Source: Candidatus Scatosoma pullicola (GTDB lineage: Bacteria > Bacillota > Clostridia > Christensenellales > Borkfalkiaceae). From it: a stretch of 51,156 bases of DNA. The stretch covers positions 1 to 51,156 of the forward strand of contig DVGN01000014.1 in the NCBI GenBank assembly GCA_018712725.1, read 5' to 3'. Below, piece after piece: positions 1 to 7,944 of this stretch. Within the stretch, counting starts at the first letter, position 1, and each line of letters opens with the position of its first letter. Below the pieces are notes generated by a model. That model was not told where the DNA came from, ran no database searches, and saw only the letters and a program-made list of their open reading frames with translations. The position numbers and the translations under genes are program-made.

Positions 1-181
1 ACGCGGTTGTCTCTCCGTTGAATCTTTCCGCAAATCACTCGTTGCATTTTTTCGCGGAAAAAATGCAACGAAACCCCATCAATCCCTCAGTCAGCTACGC
101 TGACAGCTCCCTTTGCACAAGGGAGCCATGGGTGGGGGGGGAGCATACGCCGACAACTTCTCTTTGCACAAGGGAGCTTTT
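1..181. repeat. Hairpin repeats of families D and C
   Basis: No gene is visible from 1 to 370. Bases 1-32 are the exact reverse complement of 5825-5856. Bases 40-70 form a long AT-rich hairpin (CGTTGCATTTTTT, loop, AAAAAATGCAACG), called family D here. Bases 80-130 form the family C unit, two hairpins: CAGTCAGC with GCTGACAG, then GGCTCCCTT-type arms around TGCA. A second, shorter C arm lies at about 159-179. Short open frames across these hairpins are not believable genes. Confidence 0.8.
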
Positions 182-235
182 TTTATGGGTGGTCGGCTCT
201 TTGTGAAAAAGCGCCGCGGCAAAGCGGGCGCGGAA

Positions 236-279
236 AAACGCATAAAAACAGAAATACCGCGCGTTGCCGCACGGTATTT
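236..279 (-). terminator. Probable terminator of the leftward lipoprotein gene
   Basis: Arms AAATACCG (252-259) and CGGTATTT (272-279) pair, with an inner GCG/CGC stem and a TTGC loop. Read on the minus strand the stem is followed by CTGTTTTTATG. It lies about 90 bases past the stop of the 371-1825 gene. Confidence 0.6.
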
Positions 280-370
280 CCGGGGATATAGAGCTTCGGC
301 ACCCGCCGAAGCCGGGGGAAATAAGTATAATGAATGGATGGGCTGTTTCAGGCGGAATGGACGAAACCGT

Positions 371-1825
371 TCATTCCGCGTTTTCGCGCGCCGCGCGCAG
401 GGCGGCGAGATATTCGCGCGCCTGCGTCTCCGCTTCCGCGATGGCGGCTTTGCACTTCTCTTCCGCCGCGGAAAGCGCGTCCGTCACCGCGGCGATGGAA
501 TCTTCCACTTTTTGGATGTCCTCTTCGGTCAGATCGGAACGCATGGCGTTCATCACTTCGTCCGAACGCCCGTCGATGGCGTCTCTGACGGCGTACACCG
601 CGGCTTTCGGCTCCTTGCCCTCCGCCGCCTTGCCGATGCTCTCCGCAAGGGCGGAAAATTCGGAGAGATAAGTGTTTGCCGTGTTTTTGATGCTGTCGGG
701 GATGAGCGCCGTGAGGTCGGAACAGAGCTTTTTCAGCGCGTCCTTATATTCCTGGGCGATCGATTCGTCGATCTTGTCCGCTTCTGCCTGCACCGCCGCC
801 GTCACTTCGGCGATTTTATCTTTGATCGCCTGTCGGGCGTCCTCCGTCATGTTTTTGAAATATACGTCCAGATAATCGTCGAGCGCCGCCACCGTTTTTC
901 CGTCCGCTTCCACCTGCGCGACAAAGTCGGCTTTTTGCTCGTCCGACATACCCAGGGCTGCGGCGATCGCGTCCAGAGTGGCATCCGAAACGGGGACTTT
1001 TTCGGCGGTTTCTTCCGCCTTTTCCGCCGCGGTCAGCCCCGCGTCCAGAACGCGCACCGCGCCCGTGTACGCGTTGTAAATCGCCCCGTAATTGACCTTC
1101 TGACCCGTCAGAACTTCGGGAAGATAGGTGGTGGAATAGGGGACGAGCCACAGCGCGTCGACGAGCTGTCCCTTCGCCGTTTCATAGGCATACAGCGCCG
1201 CTTGTTTGGCGGCGGAGTACGCCGCGGTGGCATACGGCTCGATCGCGTCCGCCGCGTCCGCGATCAGGGCGAGCAGCTCGGAGGTGTCCATTTCCGCCGC
1301 GGCTTCCCAGGTGAGGGAGCCGTCCGCGGCTTTCGCCTCCGCGATCAGGCGGAATTCGCCGATCGTGAGATCCAGCCCGTATTCCGCATTGACGGCGGCG
1401 AGTTTGCGGTTCTGGGAGAAAGTGCCGCCGGAGGAGAAGGAAATGCCGTCCGCCGCCCCTTCGAACGCTGCGCGGAAGGCGCTTTCGACCTCTCCCGCTT
1501 CCCCTTCGACGGTGATGCTCACGCCCTTGTTTTCGTCGTTGAGATAGCCGAGCTCCACGGAGAGGGAGGCGATTTTTTCCGCCGCTTCTTCCGCCGTCAT
1601 GCCCGTGAGGTCCTCGCCGTATAAAAGCACCTGCGCGTCTTCGTTGTCCGCGAGCACGGAAAGCACTTTTCCGTCCCCGTCCAGGACGAGCGAGAGGGAG
1701 GGATTGACGTCGATGCCGACGTAAGTTTCCGCTTTTGCTTCCCCGTCCTTTCCGCACGCGGCGAAGAGGGGGAGGGTCAGCGCCGCCGCCATAGCCGGCG
1801 CCAGAACTTTTACGTATTTTTTCAT
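371..1825 (-). CDS. Lipoprotein with an RsgI-like N-terminal domain
   Basis: 484 residues. The start is supported by AAAGAGGTG upstream. Residues 1-23 are a lipoprotein signal ending LFAAC, so Cys24 is the likely lipidated residue. Just after it, VGIDVNPSLSLVLDGDGKV and the following ALADNEDAQ/LLYGEDLTG-type stretch resemble the extracytoplasmic domain of RsgI anti-sigma factors, which reads DVNPS near its start. The remaining 350 residues are alanine- and glutamate-rich, predicted helical, with coiled-coil character towards the C-terminus. Classical RsgI proteins have a cytoplasmic sigma-binding domain and one membrane span; here both are replaced by a lipid anchor, so direct sigma binding seems impossible. 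No sigma factor gene is adjacent. The lipoprotein call is firm; the RsgI relation is from motif recognition only and the function is unknown. Confidence 0.75.
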   Translation of the reverse strand: MKKYVKVLAPAMAAALTLPLFAACGKDGEAKAETYVGIDVNPSLSLVLDGDGKVLSVLADNEDAQVLLYGEDLTGMTAEEAAEKIASLSVELGYLNDENKGVSITVEGEAGEVESAFRAAFEGAADGISFSSGGTFSQNRKLAAVNAEYGLDLTIGEFRLIAEAKAADGSLTWEAAAEMDTSELLALIADAADAIEPYATAAYSAAKQAALYAYETAKGQLVDALWLVPYSTTYLPEVLTGQKVNYGAIYNAYTGAVRVLDAGLTAAEKAEETAEKVPVSDATLDAIAAALGMSDEQKADFVAQVEADGKTVAALDDYLDVYFKNMTEDARQAIKDKIAEVTAAVQAEADKIDESIAQEYKDALKKLCSDLTALIPDSIKNTANTYLSEFSALAESIGKAAEGKEPKAAVYAVRDAIDGRSDEVMNAMRSDLTEEDIQKVEDSIAAVTDALSAAEEKCKAAIAEAETQAREYLAALRAARENAE

Positions 1826-1912
1826 GGTTTCACCTCTTTTCGGTTATTTTTCCCGCACGGCGTCCGGCGTCGCCGTCCGTCGTTTCGGACAATACACCCA
1901 TTAAACGAACGT

Positions 1913-2178
1913 CGCCGCCTTTTTGTTGGCGGCGGGAAAAAAATTTTTTGAAGCCGGCGGACCGGCGTTTTTGGACGGACCGGAAAAGCGGGCGGACAAT
2001 CCCTCAGTCAGCCGTTGGCTGACAGCTCCCTTTGCACAAGGGAGCCATGGTGGGGTGGGTGCGGTGTCGGCGCCCTTTGCACAAGGGAGCCAAGGTGTGG
2101 CGGGGGAGGTGTCGCACCCATCAATCATGCCTCCCCTTTTGGAAAGGGGAGGTGGTGCGAAGCACCGGAGGGGATAAG
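1913..2178. repeat. Intergenic repeats: CCGCC hairpin, family C, family B
   Basis: The 498-base gap between the lipoprotein and the XRE gene holds only repeats. A short CCGCC/GGCGG hairpin lies near 1913-1936. Family C (paired CAGTCAGC and GCTCCCTT hairpins) covers about 1995-2050 with an extra arm at about 2070-2092. Family B (CCTCCCCTTTTGG, AAGGGGAGG, then GGTGCGAAGCACC and GGAGGGGATAAG) covers 2126-2178. Nothing else is recognisable. Confidence 0.8.
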
Positions 2179-2323
2179 TTGTAGCTATAAAGAAAAATTT
2201 TCTTAGAATACTAAGAATTTAACATGAAGCTATAAAAATTATGTATAATCTTGCCGAAAAACTGAATTGCGCGCGTTTTGCCGAAATCCGCAGGCAGGCG
2301 CGGCGACGTAATTCGGCCGTAAG

Positions 2324-2542
2324 TCAGGGGAGGGAAATTCCCAGCAACTCTTCCAAGGTGATTCCGTAGAATTGCGCCAGCCGGATGCAGTCGAGAACGT
2401 TCGGCACGTTTTCGTTCGATTCCCAACGGCTGATCGTCTGTTGGTGCATTCCTACGCCTTTCGCCAATTCGCTTTGGGACAGTCCCGCTGCTTCCCGCTG
2501 TTCTTTCGGCGCTTTTCCGATGTCCGTTTGTATCTTTTCCAT
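2324..2542 (-). CDS. XRE-family helix-turn-helix regulator
   Basis: 72 residues, essentially one Cro/CI-type DNA-binding domain. The segments LKEQREAAGLSQ-like (here KEQREAAGLSQSELAKG), MHQQTISRWESNENVP and LDCIRLAQFYGITLEELLG correspond to the helix-turn-helix and the two following helices of the family. No effector or dimerisation domain is present. No clear Shine-Dalgarno sequence precedes the ATG, and a TAAAAT box lies only a few bases upstream on the same strand, so a leaderless transcript is possible. It is divergent from the DUF6809-like pair; two TACAC/GTGTA inverted repeats in the shared gap are likely operators, so autoregulation and control of the pair is a reasonable inference. 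Confidence 0.85.
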   Translation of the reverse strand: MEKIQTDIGKAPKEQREAAGLSQSELAKGVGMHQQTISRWESNENVPNVLDCIRLAQFYGITLEELLGISLP

Positions 2543-2552
2543 ATTTCTATTT

Positions 2553-2604
2553 TACACGTTTTTGTGTAGGAACGTTTGACGTACACGAAAGTGTGTGATA
2601 TGAT
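2553..2604 (+). promoter_or_regulatory. Promoter with two inverted-repeat operators between the XRE gene and the small gene pair
   Basis: Rightward promoter TTGACG (2576-2581), 17 bases, TATGAT (2599-2604). Two inverted repeats sit in the gap: TACAC-6-GTGTA at 2553-2568 and TACAC-4-GTGTG at 2582-2595. Their centres are about 28 bases apart, and the second lies inside the promoter spacer, as expected for a repressor site. Confidence 0.6.
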
Positions 2605-2718
2605 TTTATTGTTCCCGATTTTACGGGCGGCGGAGCGGGTGCGCGCGAGAAGTGCGGAGAGGGTCCCGCGGAGCAGGCCAAAACGGCGCGATTTATAAAA
2701 GACAAAAAGGAGGTTTTT

Positions 2719-3024
2719 ATGGCAAAAAGTTCGGTGATTGAAGATATTTTTTGCGGGGACGTGGAATCGCTGATCGACAGGAGCGTCTGCGCGTCCGGAG
2801 AACAACAGAAGGAATATCTTGCTTTGGAGGAGCAGTTTGCCGCCACTCTTGCCGAAGGGCAGAAAGCGCTTTGGGAGACGTTTTTGTCCGCGGCGGAGCT
2901 TTGGGCATGCGAACGGGAAGAGGTGCGTTTCCGACAGGGATTCCGTTGGGGGATGCGGCTGGCGACCGAGATCTGTGAGGCGGAATTCGGAAAAAAAGAA
3001 AAAGGCGGGGAGGCGGAAGAATGA
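2719..3024 (+). CDS. Small DUF6809-like protein, first of a pair
   Basis: 101 residues, start supported by AAAAAGGAGG. It opens with VIEDIFCGDV and contains a central acidic helix (EYLALEEQFAATLAEGQK) and a C-terminal segment FRQGFRWGMRLATEICEAEF. This order (short IEDIYYGN-like start, helix pair, GFRLGVRL-like end) is what I associate with the DUF6809 family of Clostridia, whose function is unknown. The C-terminus is charged (KKEKGGEAEE). The gene overlaps the next by ATGA and both probably derive from duplication. The promoter upstream carries likely operators of the divergent XRE regulator. Family assignment is by memory of the pattern. Confidence 0.65.
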   Translation: MAKSSVIEDIFCGDVESLIDRSVCASGEQQKEYLALEEQFAATLAEGQKALWETFLSAAELWACEREEVRFRQGFRWGMRLATEICEAEFGKKEKGGEAEE

Positions 3025-3281
3025 GACATTCGGTGCTTAAAGAGATGATGTACGGGGATTTGCAGGACGCCTATGAAACGCGGTCGCCCGAAAGGTTGCA
3101 GAAGGATTCTTTGGAAGCCTATGAAAAACTGGAAAAAGCCCTGACGAAGGAACAGAAAAAGCTCCTGGATGAATTTCTCGACCGCGATATGGATGAATGT
3201 GTGGCGCGTGAGGACTATATTCTGCGCCTTGCTTTCCGTTCGGGGTATCTTCTGGGCGCGGAGGTGTTCGGGGAGGACTGA
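3021..3281 (+). CDS. Small DUF6809-like protein, second of a pair
   Basis: 86 residues, translationally coupled to the preceding gene through an ATGA overlap. It has the same architecture: VLKEMMYGDL at the start, an acidic helix containing EKLEKALTKEQKKLLDEF, and a closing LRLAFRSGYLLGAEVFGED. The match to its neighbour is in layout and in key positions (YGD/CGD, EQKKLL/GQKALW, FRSGYLLG/FRWGMRLA). No catalytic motif or membrane segment is visible. Function unknown; a small helical partner protein is all that can be said. A terminator hairpin follows about 75 bases downstream. Confidence 0.65.
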   Translation: MRHSVLKEMMYGDLQDAYETRSPERLQKDSLEAYEKLEKALTKEQKKLLDEFLDRDMDECVAREDYILRLAFRSGYLLGAEVFGED

Positions 3282-3354
3282 CCCGTCCGCGGCAGGGACC
3301 TGTGCCCGATTTGCGTCCGTTTTACGTCCGTTTTATGCCCGTCCGCCCGTTTTG

Positions 3355-3376
3355 CGCCCGCGGCGGGCGTTTTTTC
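3355..3376 (+). terminator. Terminator after the small gene pair
   Basis: CGCCCG (3355-3360), CGG loop, CGGGCG (3364-3369), then six T. Short but GC-only stem with a T tract, placed between the pair and the next promoter. Confidence 0.6.
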
Positions 3377-3405
3377 TTGCCTTTCGCGGCGGAATATGAT
3401 ACAAT
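3377..3405 (+). promoter_or_regulatory. Promoter of the ABC exporter gene
   Basis: TTGCCT (3377-3382), 17 bases, TACAAT (3400-3405), directly after the terminator and 70 bases before the exporter start. Confidence 0.5.
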
Positions 3406-3475
3406 AAAGCACGCGCGGGAGCGCGCAGAAAACGCATGAACGCAAATGACCGCGCGGACGCGCGGCGGAGAGGTT

Positions 3476-5203
3476 ATGAAGCTGATTCCCCGATTTTTTT
3501 CCTATTACCGGCCGCACAGACGGCTGTTTATACTCGATCTCATCTGTTCTTTTCTGATTTCCGTCTGCAACATGTTCTATCCCATGATCGCGCGGAACAT
3601 CATGAACGACTATGTCCCCAACCAGAACCTGCGCCTTCTCGTCGTCTGGGCGATCGTCATGGCGGCGATTTACGCGGTGAAGAGCGTCCTCACCTATATC
3701 GTCGGATATTGGGGGCACGTGCTCGGGGTGCGCATTCAGGGGGATATGCGGCGGGCGCTTTTCCGCCACATCGAAACCCTCCCCTTCTCCTATTTCGACG
3801 AGAACAAGACGGGCGGCATCATGTCCCGCATCGTCAACGACCTCTTCGAAGTGTCCGAGCTTGCCCATCACGGCCCCGAAGATCTGTTCAATTCCCTCAT
3901 CTCCGTGGTGGGGGCGCTGGTGATGCTCTGTCTCATCAATCCCTGGCTCGCCCTCATCGTCCTCATCTATATTCCCTTTATGCTCTTTTTCGCGATCAAG
4001 GCGCGCGACCGCATGAACCGCGCCTTCGACGAGTCGCGCAAGAAGATCGCCGAAGTCAACGCCGAAATCGAGTCCTCCGTATCGGGCGTGCGCATCACGA
4101 AGGCGTATAACGCCGAAGCGACGGAGACGAAAAAATTCGACGCCGTCAACGCGCGCTTCAAAAAAGCCCGTTCGGATTCCTATCGCGCGATGGGGATGTT
4201 TCAGGGGGGCATGTCTGCGTTCAACGACTTTTTGTACCTGATCGCGCTGGTCGCGGGCGGACTTTTATTCTATAAGGGCGTCATCAGCGGCGCCGATTTT
4301 ACGGCGTTCATCCTGTACGTCACCATGCTCCTGACTCCCTTGCGCACCCTCGTCACCCTGTTCGAGCAGATCCAGGACGGCATCACCGGGTTCCGCAGAT
4401 TCTGCGACCTCATGGACAGGCCGCCCGAATACGAGCCGGAACATCCCGTCGAGTCGGATCTGGACGGGGACATCGTGTTCGACGACGTCACCTTCGGCTA
4501 TAAAAACGCCGAAGGCGGGGATACGGAGGTTCTGAAAGGGATTTCCTTCACCGTGAAGAAGGGGGAGACGGTGGCGCTGGTCGGGTCGTCGGGCGGCGGC
4601 AAGACCACCATCTGCCACCTGCTGCCCCGGTTTTATCTGCGGGACGGCGGCGTCATCTCCATCGGCGGGACGGATATCAACGACGTCACCTCCGAGCTTT
4701 TGCGCAGCAAGATCGCCGTGGTCGCGCAGGACGTATTTCTGTTTGCGGGCAGCATCCGCGACAATATTCTGTACGGCTCGCCCGACAAGTCGGAGGCGGA
4801 GATGGTCATGGCGGCGAAACGGGCGAACATCCACGACTACGTGATGACCCTGTCCAACGGCTACGACACGGAGGTGGGGGAGCGGGGCGTGCGCCTGTCC
4901 GGCGGTCAGAAACAGCGCATTTCCATCGCGCGCGCCTTTCTGAAAGACCCGCCCGTCCTCATTCTCGACGAAGCGACGAGCGCTTTGGACAACATGACGG
5001 AAATGCAGATCCAGAGCGCCCTTTCCGAACTGTCCGAAGGGCGGACGACGCTGGTCGTCGCGCACCGGCTGTCCACCGTCAAGAACGCGGACGAGATTCT
5101 CGTCGTCACGGACGGGAACATCTCCGAACGGGGCACGCACGACGAGCTGGTGGCTTTGGGCGGACTGTATGCCGAACTGTACCGCTATCAGTTCCGGGAA
5201 TGA
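3476..5203 (+). CDS. Type I ABC exporter, fused membrane and ATPase domains
   Basis: 575 residues from the ATG at 3476, chosen over an in-frame ATG 30 bases upstream because GGAGAGG sits just before it. The N-terminal part of about 310 residues has six hydrophobic segments of the ABC exporter fold. The ATPase domain follows with Walker A GSSGGGKTT (about residue 370), the signature LSGGQKQR (about 475), Walker B VLILDEATSALD and the H-loop VVAHRLSTV. Such half-transporters work as homo- or heterodimers and export lipids, peptides or drugs. No second half-transporter is adjacent, so a homodimer is likely. It is followed after 24 bases by a tyrosine phosphatase gene, probably on the same mRNA. 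Substrate cannot be told from the sequence. Confidence 0.95.
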   Translation: MKLIPRFFSYYRPHRRLFILDLICSFLISVCNMFYPMIARNIMNDYVPNQNLRLLVVWAIVMAAIYAVKSVLTYIVGYWGHVLGVRIQGDMRRALFRHIETLPFSYFDENKTGGIMSRIVNDLFEVSELAHHGPEDLFNSLISVVGALVMLCLINPWLALIVLIYIPFMLFFAIKARDRMNRAFDESRKKIAEVNAEIESSVSGVRITKAYNAEATETKKFDAVNARFKKARSDSYRAMGMFQGGMSAFNDFLYLIALVAGGLLFYKGVISGADFTAFILYVTMLLTPLRTLVTLFEQIQDGITGFRRFCDLMDRPPEYEPEHPVESDLDGDIVFDDVTFGYKNAEGGDTEVLKGISFTVKKGETVALVGSSGGGKTTICHLLPRFYLRDGGVISIGGTDINDVTSELLRSKIAVVAQDVFLFAGSIRDNILYGSPDKSEAEMVMAAKRANIHDYVMTLSNGYDTEVGERGVRLSGGQKQRISIARAFLKDPPVLILDEATSALDNMTEMQIQSALSELSEGRTTLVVAHRLSTVKNADEILVVTDGNISERGTHDELVALGGLYAELYRYQFRE

Positions 5204-5227
5204 TCGTTTTCAGAAAAGGAGGCACCC

Positions 5228-5689
5228 ATGTATAAGATCATGTTTGTTTGTCACGGCAATATCTGCCGTTCGCCGATGGCGGAATTCGTCTTTTCGGACC
5301 TCGCCGCAAAGGCGGGCAGGGCGGAGGAGTTTTTCGCCGCCTCCGCGGGCGTGTCCTCGGAAGAGATCTGGGGAGACGTCGGCAATCCCGTCTATCCGCC
5401 CGTGCGGGCGCTGCTGGCGGAAAAGGGCATTTCCTGCGGCGGGAAACGCGCCGTGCAGCTGACCGCGGCGGACGGGGACAAATACGACTTGTTCGCCTGT
5501 ATGGACGAGAGCAATCTGCGGTCGGCGCAGCGCATTCTCGGCGGGAAAAACGGGAAAAAGTGCAAAAAACTGCTCTCTTTTGCGGGGAGCGGCGAAGACG
5601 TGTCCGACCCGTGGTACACGCGGGATTTCGTCGCGGCATACGAAGACATTTTGCGCGGCTGCAAGGGGATTCTGGACGCCGTGAAGTGA
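5228..5689 (+). CDS. Low-molecular-weight protein tyrosine phosphatase
   Basis: 153 residues with AAAAGGAGG upstream. The active-site loop CHGNICRSPMAE starts at Cys8 (nucleophile) with Arg14 and Ser15, the C-x5-R-S pattern of the family. The general acid is Asp127 in DPWYTRDF, the usual DPY/DPW position. Length is typical (about 150). It removes phosphate from phosphotyrosine (in Bacillota also phosphoarginine for the YwlE subgroup; the residue deciding that is not clear to me here). It lies 24 bases after the ABC exporter gene and is probably cotranscribed. A functional link with the exporter is not evident. Confidence 0.93.
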   Translation: MYKIMFVCHGNICRSPMAEFVFSDLAAKAGRAEEFFAASAGVSSEEIWGDVGNPVYPPVRALLAEKGISCGGKRAVQLTAADGDKYDLFACMDESNLRSAQRILGGKNGKKCKKLLSFAGSGEDVSDPWYTRDFVAAYEDILRGCKGILDAVK

Positions 5690-5741
5690 TTTTTGCGGAT
5701 TGATTCCGGCGTTTCGATTTGCACTATCGAAAACCGAACTT

Positions 5742-6096
5742 CTTATCCCCTCCGGTGCTTCGCACCACCTCCCCATACATTTTGTTTCGTTAAATTTTTT
5801 CTCCGAAAAAATTTAACGAGAGTCTGCGGAAAGATTCAACGGAGAGACAACCGCGTGCGCGCGGAGCGCTGCTCCGCTAAATCGCGGTTTTCCCTCCCTC
5901 TTTGCCCCATTCGGGGCAAAGTTCCCTTCCTTTCCTGCTCATGCTCCGCATTTCGTAAGGGCAAAAAGAGCATAACAAGTGACGCCCTTTTTGCGGATTT
6001 ACTCTTATCCCCTCCGTCACTTCGTGACACCTCCCCTTACCATAAGGGGAGGCAGGGGTTTGTGGTGCGGATCTCCCCTTACCATAAGGGGAGGCA
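5742..6096. repeat. Intergenic repeat cluster: families B, D and E
   Basis: The gap 5690-6206 has no gene. It holds a reversed family B end (CTTATCCCC, 5742-5774), a family D hairpin at 5788-5818 (CGTTAAATTTTTT paired with AAAAAATTTAACG), the 32-base inverse copy of the window start at 5825-5856, element E at 5957-5999 (43 bases, near-identical inverse of 48223-48265), a full reversed family B at 6004-6053 and a further B arm at 6072-6096. A GCCGCCG/CGGCGGC hairpin follows near 6168-6188. Confidence 0.8.
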
Positions 6097-6206
6097 TGGA
6101 GTAGGGGAGACGCATGGAATCAGAAAAGGGATAAGGGGGCAAAGCATTTTGCCGAAATATAGGAAGCCGGCCGCCGATAAACGGCGGCTGTTTTCGTGTT
6201 CGTCGC

Positions 6207-7199
6207 TTACATGGGGTCTTGTTTCGGCGGCAATTCGCCGTAAGCGGCAAGGGCGCGGCGGTGAAAGGAAACGATTGCGTTCCGGACGCTTTCGGGGTAG
6301 ATCACGCGCGCGTCTTTGCCGAAGCGCTCGAAATACTGCACGATCTGAAAATGCGAACAGTCGAACCAGAGGCGGCAGCCCTCCGCTTTCACGGGGACGG
6401 GGCGGTGGACGTACAGTTTCCGGAATTTTTTCTCCCCCTGCGGCGTGAGCTCGACGAGGACTTTCCCTTCGCCCGTCCGACAGGCGAATTGCGGGCCGTA
6501 TCTGATCATCTTTTCGGCAAGGCGGACCTGTTCTTCGGGAAATACGGCGTCGTCGGGCAGGAGGGTGACGCTCGCGATGCGGGAGAGGCGCAGGGGGAAG
6601 CACGTTCTGCCCATGCCGATGAGGTAGAGGTGCAGCTCTTCCTTGGAGCCGGAAAGGGCATAGGGGGAAATTTCCATCGCCGCCTTTGCCGCCGTGGTGA
6701 GAAATACCTTCTTTTTGCGCCTGATCGCTTCGGACAGGGCGTCGTACTGCGCCTTGAACACGATCTCCTCCCGCTTGTCCTGCGGCAGGGAGGCATAGGC
6801 GGCGAACAGGCTGCGGAAATATTCGGACAGCGTCCGCCCCGAAAGGGAGTACGCCTCTATGTAATCGATGACGGGCTCCGATTCCTTCGTCGGTTTGAGG
6901 GAGAGCGGAACGTCGAATTTTTCGCCGTCCGTCGCCGCCGCGCGTTCGTTGAGGCGGTCGAAGATCGCGGGCAGCGCCTTTGCCGCTTCGCTCCCCGCCG
7001 CGTGCAGCTTCCGGGCGAGAAAATCGGCGAGCGACGCCTGCTCGCGGGAGAAGCGCCCGGAATAGTGGACGACGATTTTGGTCAGAAGGGCGTTTTTGTT
7101 GAGGGTTCTGCCGTCCTTTTTATAAAATTCGAAATTTTCGGCGTCTTTGGCGAGCACGTCCGCGATGTGCGCGGTGACGTAAATTTTCAGCTTTTCCAT
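6207..7199 (-). CDS. WYL-domain transcriptional regulator
   Basis: 330 residues, AAAGGAGG upstream of the ATG. The C-terminal half fits a WYL domain: ISPYALSGSKEELHLYLIGM is followed by PLRLSRIASVTLL, the PYxLxxxxxxxYLxG...RLxRI pattern, and then a WCX-like segment with WFDCSHFQIVQYFERFG. The WYL triad itself is degenerate, reading LYL here. The N-terminal region (about 1-150) is helical; a helix-turn-helix is not obvious, though YVTAHIADVLAKDAENF and ALLTKIVVHYSGRFSREQ could contribute one. WYL proteins sense ligands and regulate transcription, often for stress or defence genes. It stands alone. A perfect inverted repeat at 7279-7303 in the divergent gap may be its operator. Confidence 0.75.
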   Translation of the reverse strand: MEKLKIYVTAHIADVLAKDAENFEFYKKDGRTLNKNALLTKIVVHYSGRFSREQASLADFLARKLHAAGSEAAKALPAIFDRLNERAAATDGEKFDVPLSLKPTKESEPVIDYIEAYSLSGRTLSEYFRSLFAAYASLPQDKREEIVFKAQYDALSEAIRRKKKVFLTTAAKAAMEISPYALSGSKEELHLYLIGMGRTCFPLRLSRIASVTLLPDDAVFPEEQVRLAEKMIRYGPQFACRTGEGKVLVELTPQGEKKFRKLYVHRPVPVKAEGCRLWFDCSHFQIVQYFERFGKDARVIYPESVRNAIVSFHRRALAAYGELPPKQDPM

Positions 7200-7223
7200 A
7201 AAAATTTTTTCCTCCTTTGCCCG

Positions 7224-7303
7224 ATTATACCATAAAAAGGGGGCGTATATAAATTATATTTTTATTAAAATCGGCAAAATATTCGGAGATTTTATCCGAA
7301 TAT
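7224..7303 (-). promoter_or_regulatory. Leftward -10 box and possible operator upstream of the WYL gene
   Basis: TATAAT on the minus strand at 7224-7229, about 25 bases before the WYL start, without a convincing -35. Further upstream, ATATTCGG (7279-7286) and CCGAATAT (7296-7303) form a perfect 8-base inverted repeat with a 9-base AT-rich centre, a shape typical of a dimeric repressor site. Confidence 0.4.
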
Positions 7304-7355
7304 CGCTTAAAATCGTCCAAAAATAAGGGGTCGGAAATGTGTCGGAAACTGCGTC

Positions 7356-7384
7356 TTTACGGCGCGGTTTTTTTGTGATATAAT
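7356..7384 (+). promoter_or_regulatory. Promoter of the coiled-coil protein gene
   Basis: TTTACG (7356-7361), 17 bases, TATAAT (7379-7384), 75 bases upstream of the start at 7459. Confidence 0.5.
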
Positions 7385-7458
7385 CGGATCGTCTTTCGGG
7401 GGTGCCCCCGCAAATCGGCAAAAACGAGCTAAAACAGGCGAAAAAGGAGGACGAAACG

Positions 7459-7944
7459 ATGAAAGTATGCAACAGCGAAGCGATGAAAAAAATCCGGGAG
7501 TTGGAGGAGAAAAAACGGCTGATCGTCCGCGCGGAGGAGACCCGCAGCCGCGTGTCCTACCGGGAGGGGGAGGAGATGCGGAAAACCAGGTACGACTACG
7601 CCGCCGCCCGCAGGGAGATCGGGGAGATCGACGGGGAGATCCGCAGGATCAAGCACGCGCTCGCGAAGGCGAACTGCGAGACGGTTCTGGACGGGTTCGG
7701 GTTTACGCTGGGGGAGGCGCTCGTCTGCCTCGCGCAGTATAACGCCGAATACGCGCGGCTTTCCGAATTGAGCAGCTACGAAAAACTCTCCCGCCGCATC
7801 ACGGCAAACGGCGTTCTGGAATACACCGAATGCCTTTACGACCCCGAAGAGGCGGAGCGGGATCAGGAAAAACTGTACGCCGAAATCTGCCGCCTGCAGG
7901 TGGCGATCGATCGGGCGAATCTGACCAATCTCGTCGAGATCTGA
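7459..7944 (+). CDS. Coiled-coil protein, DIP1984/septicolysin-like
   Basis: 161 residues from the ATG at 7459, which is preceded by AAAAAGGAGG; longer in-frame starts have no ribosome site. The first 70 residues are a charged helix (RELEEKKRLIVRAEE, then REIGEIDGEIRRIKHALAKA). Then FGFTLGEALVCLAQYNAEYARLSEL and a C-terminal DQEKLYAEICRLQVAIDRAN-like helix ending LTNLVEI. The order helix, TxxEAL, helix with RxxxL spacing, final ELDxxIQxxNxxTEL-like helix recalls the DIP1984/septicolysin family of small helical proteins. That match is from memory and weak in detail. No signal peptide or membrane segment, so probably cytoplasmic. Confidence 0.55.
   Translation: MKVCNSEAMKKIRELEEKKRLIVRAEETRSRVSYREGEEMRKTRYDYAAARREIGEIDGEIRRIKHALAKANCETVLDGFGFTLGEALVCLAQYNAEYARLSELSSYEKLSRRITANGVLEYTECLYDPEEAERDQEKLYAEICRLQVAIDRANLTNLVEI

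Noticed and set aside
1..206. Short frames encoding SLCTREPW-type peptides, also seen near 2015, 27210 and 48499
   Set aside because: They are translations of family C hairpins, repeated at every copy, and not proteins.
113..1624. A 503-codon frame on the plus strand
   Set aside because: It is the antisense of the lipoprotein gene in GC-rich DNA, has no ribosome site and gives an arginine- and phenylalanine-rich protein without a domain.
2452..3029. Leftward frames of 117 and 160 codons over the XRE upstream region
   Set aside because: They overlap the promoter, the operators and the DUF6809-like gene, and lack ribosome sites and recognisable domains.
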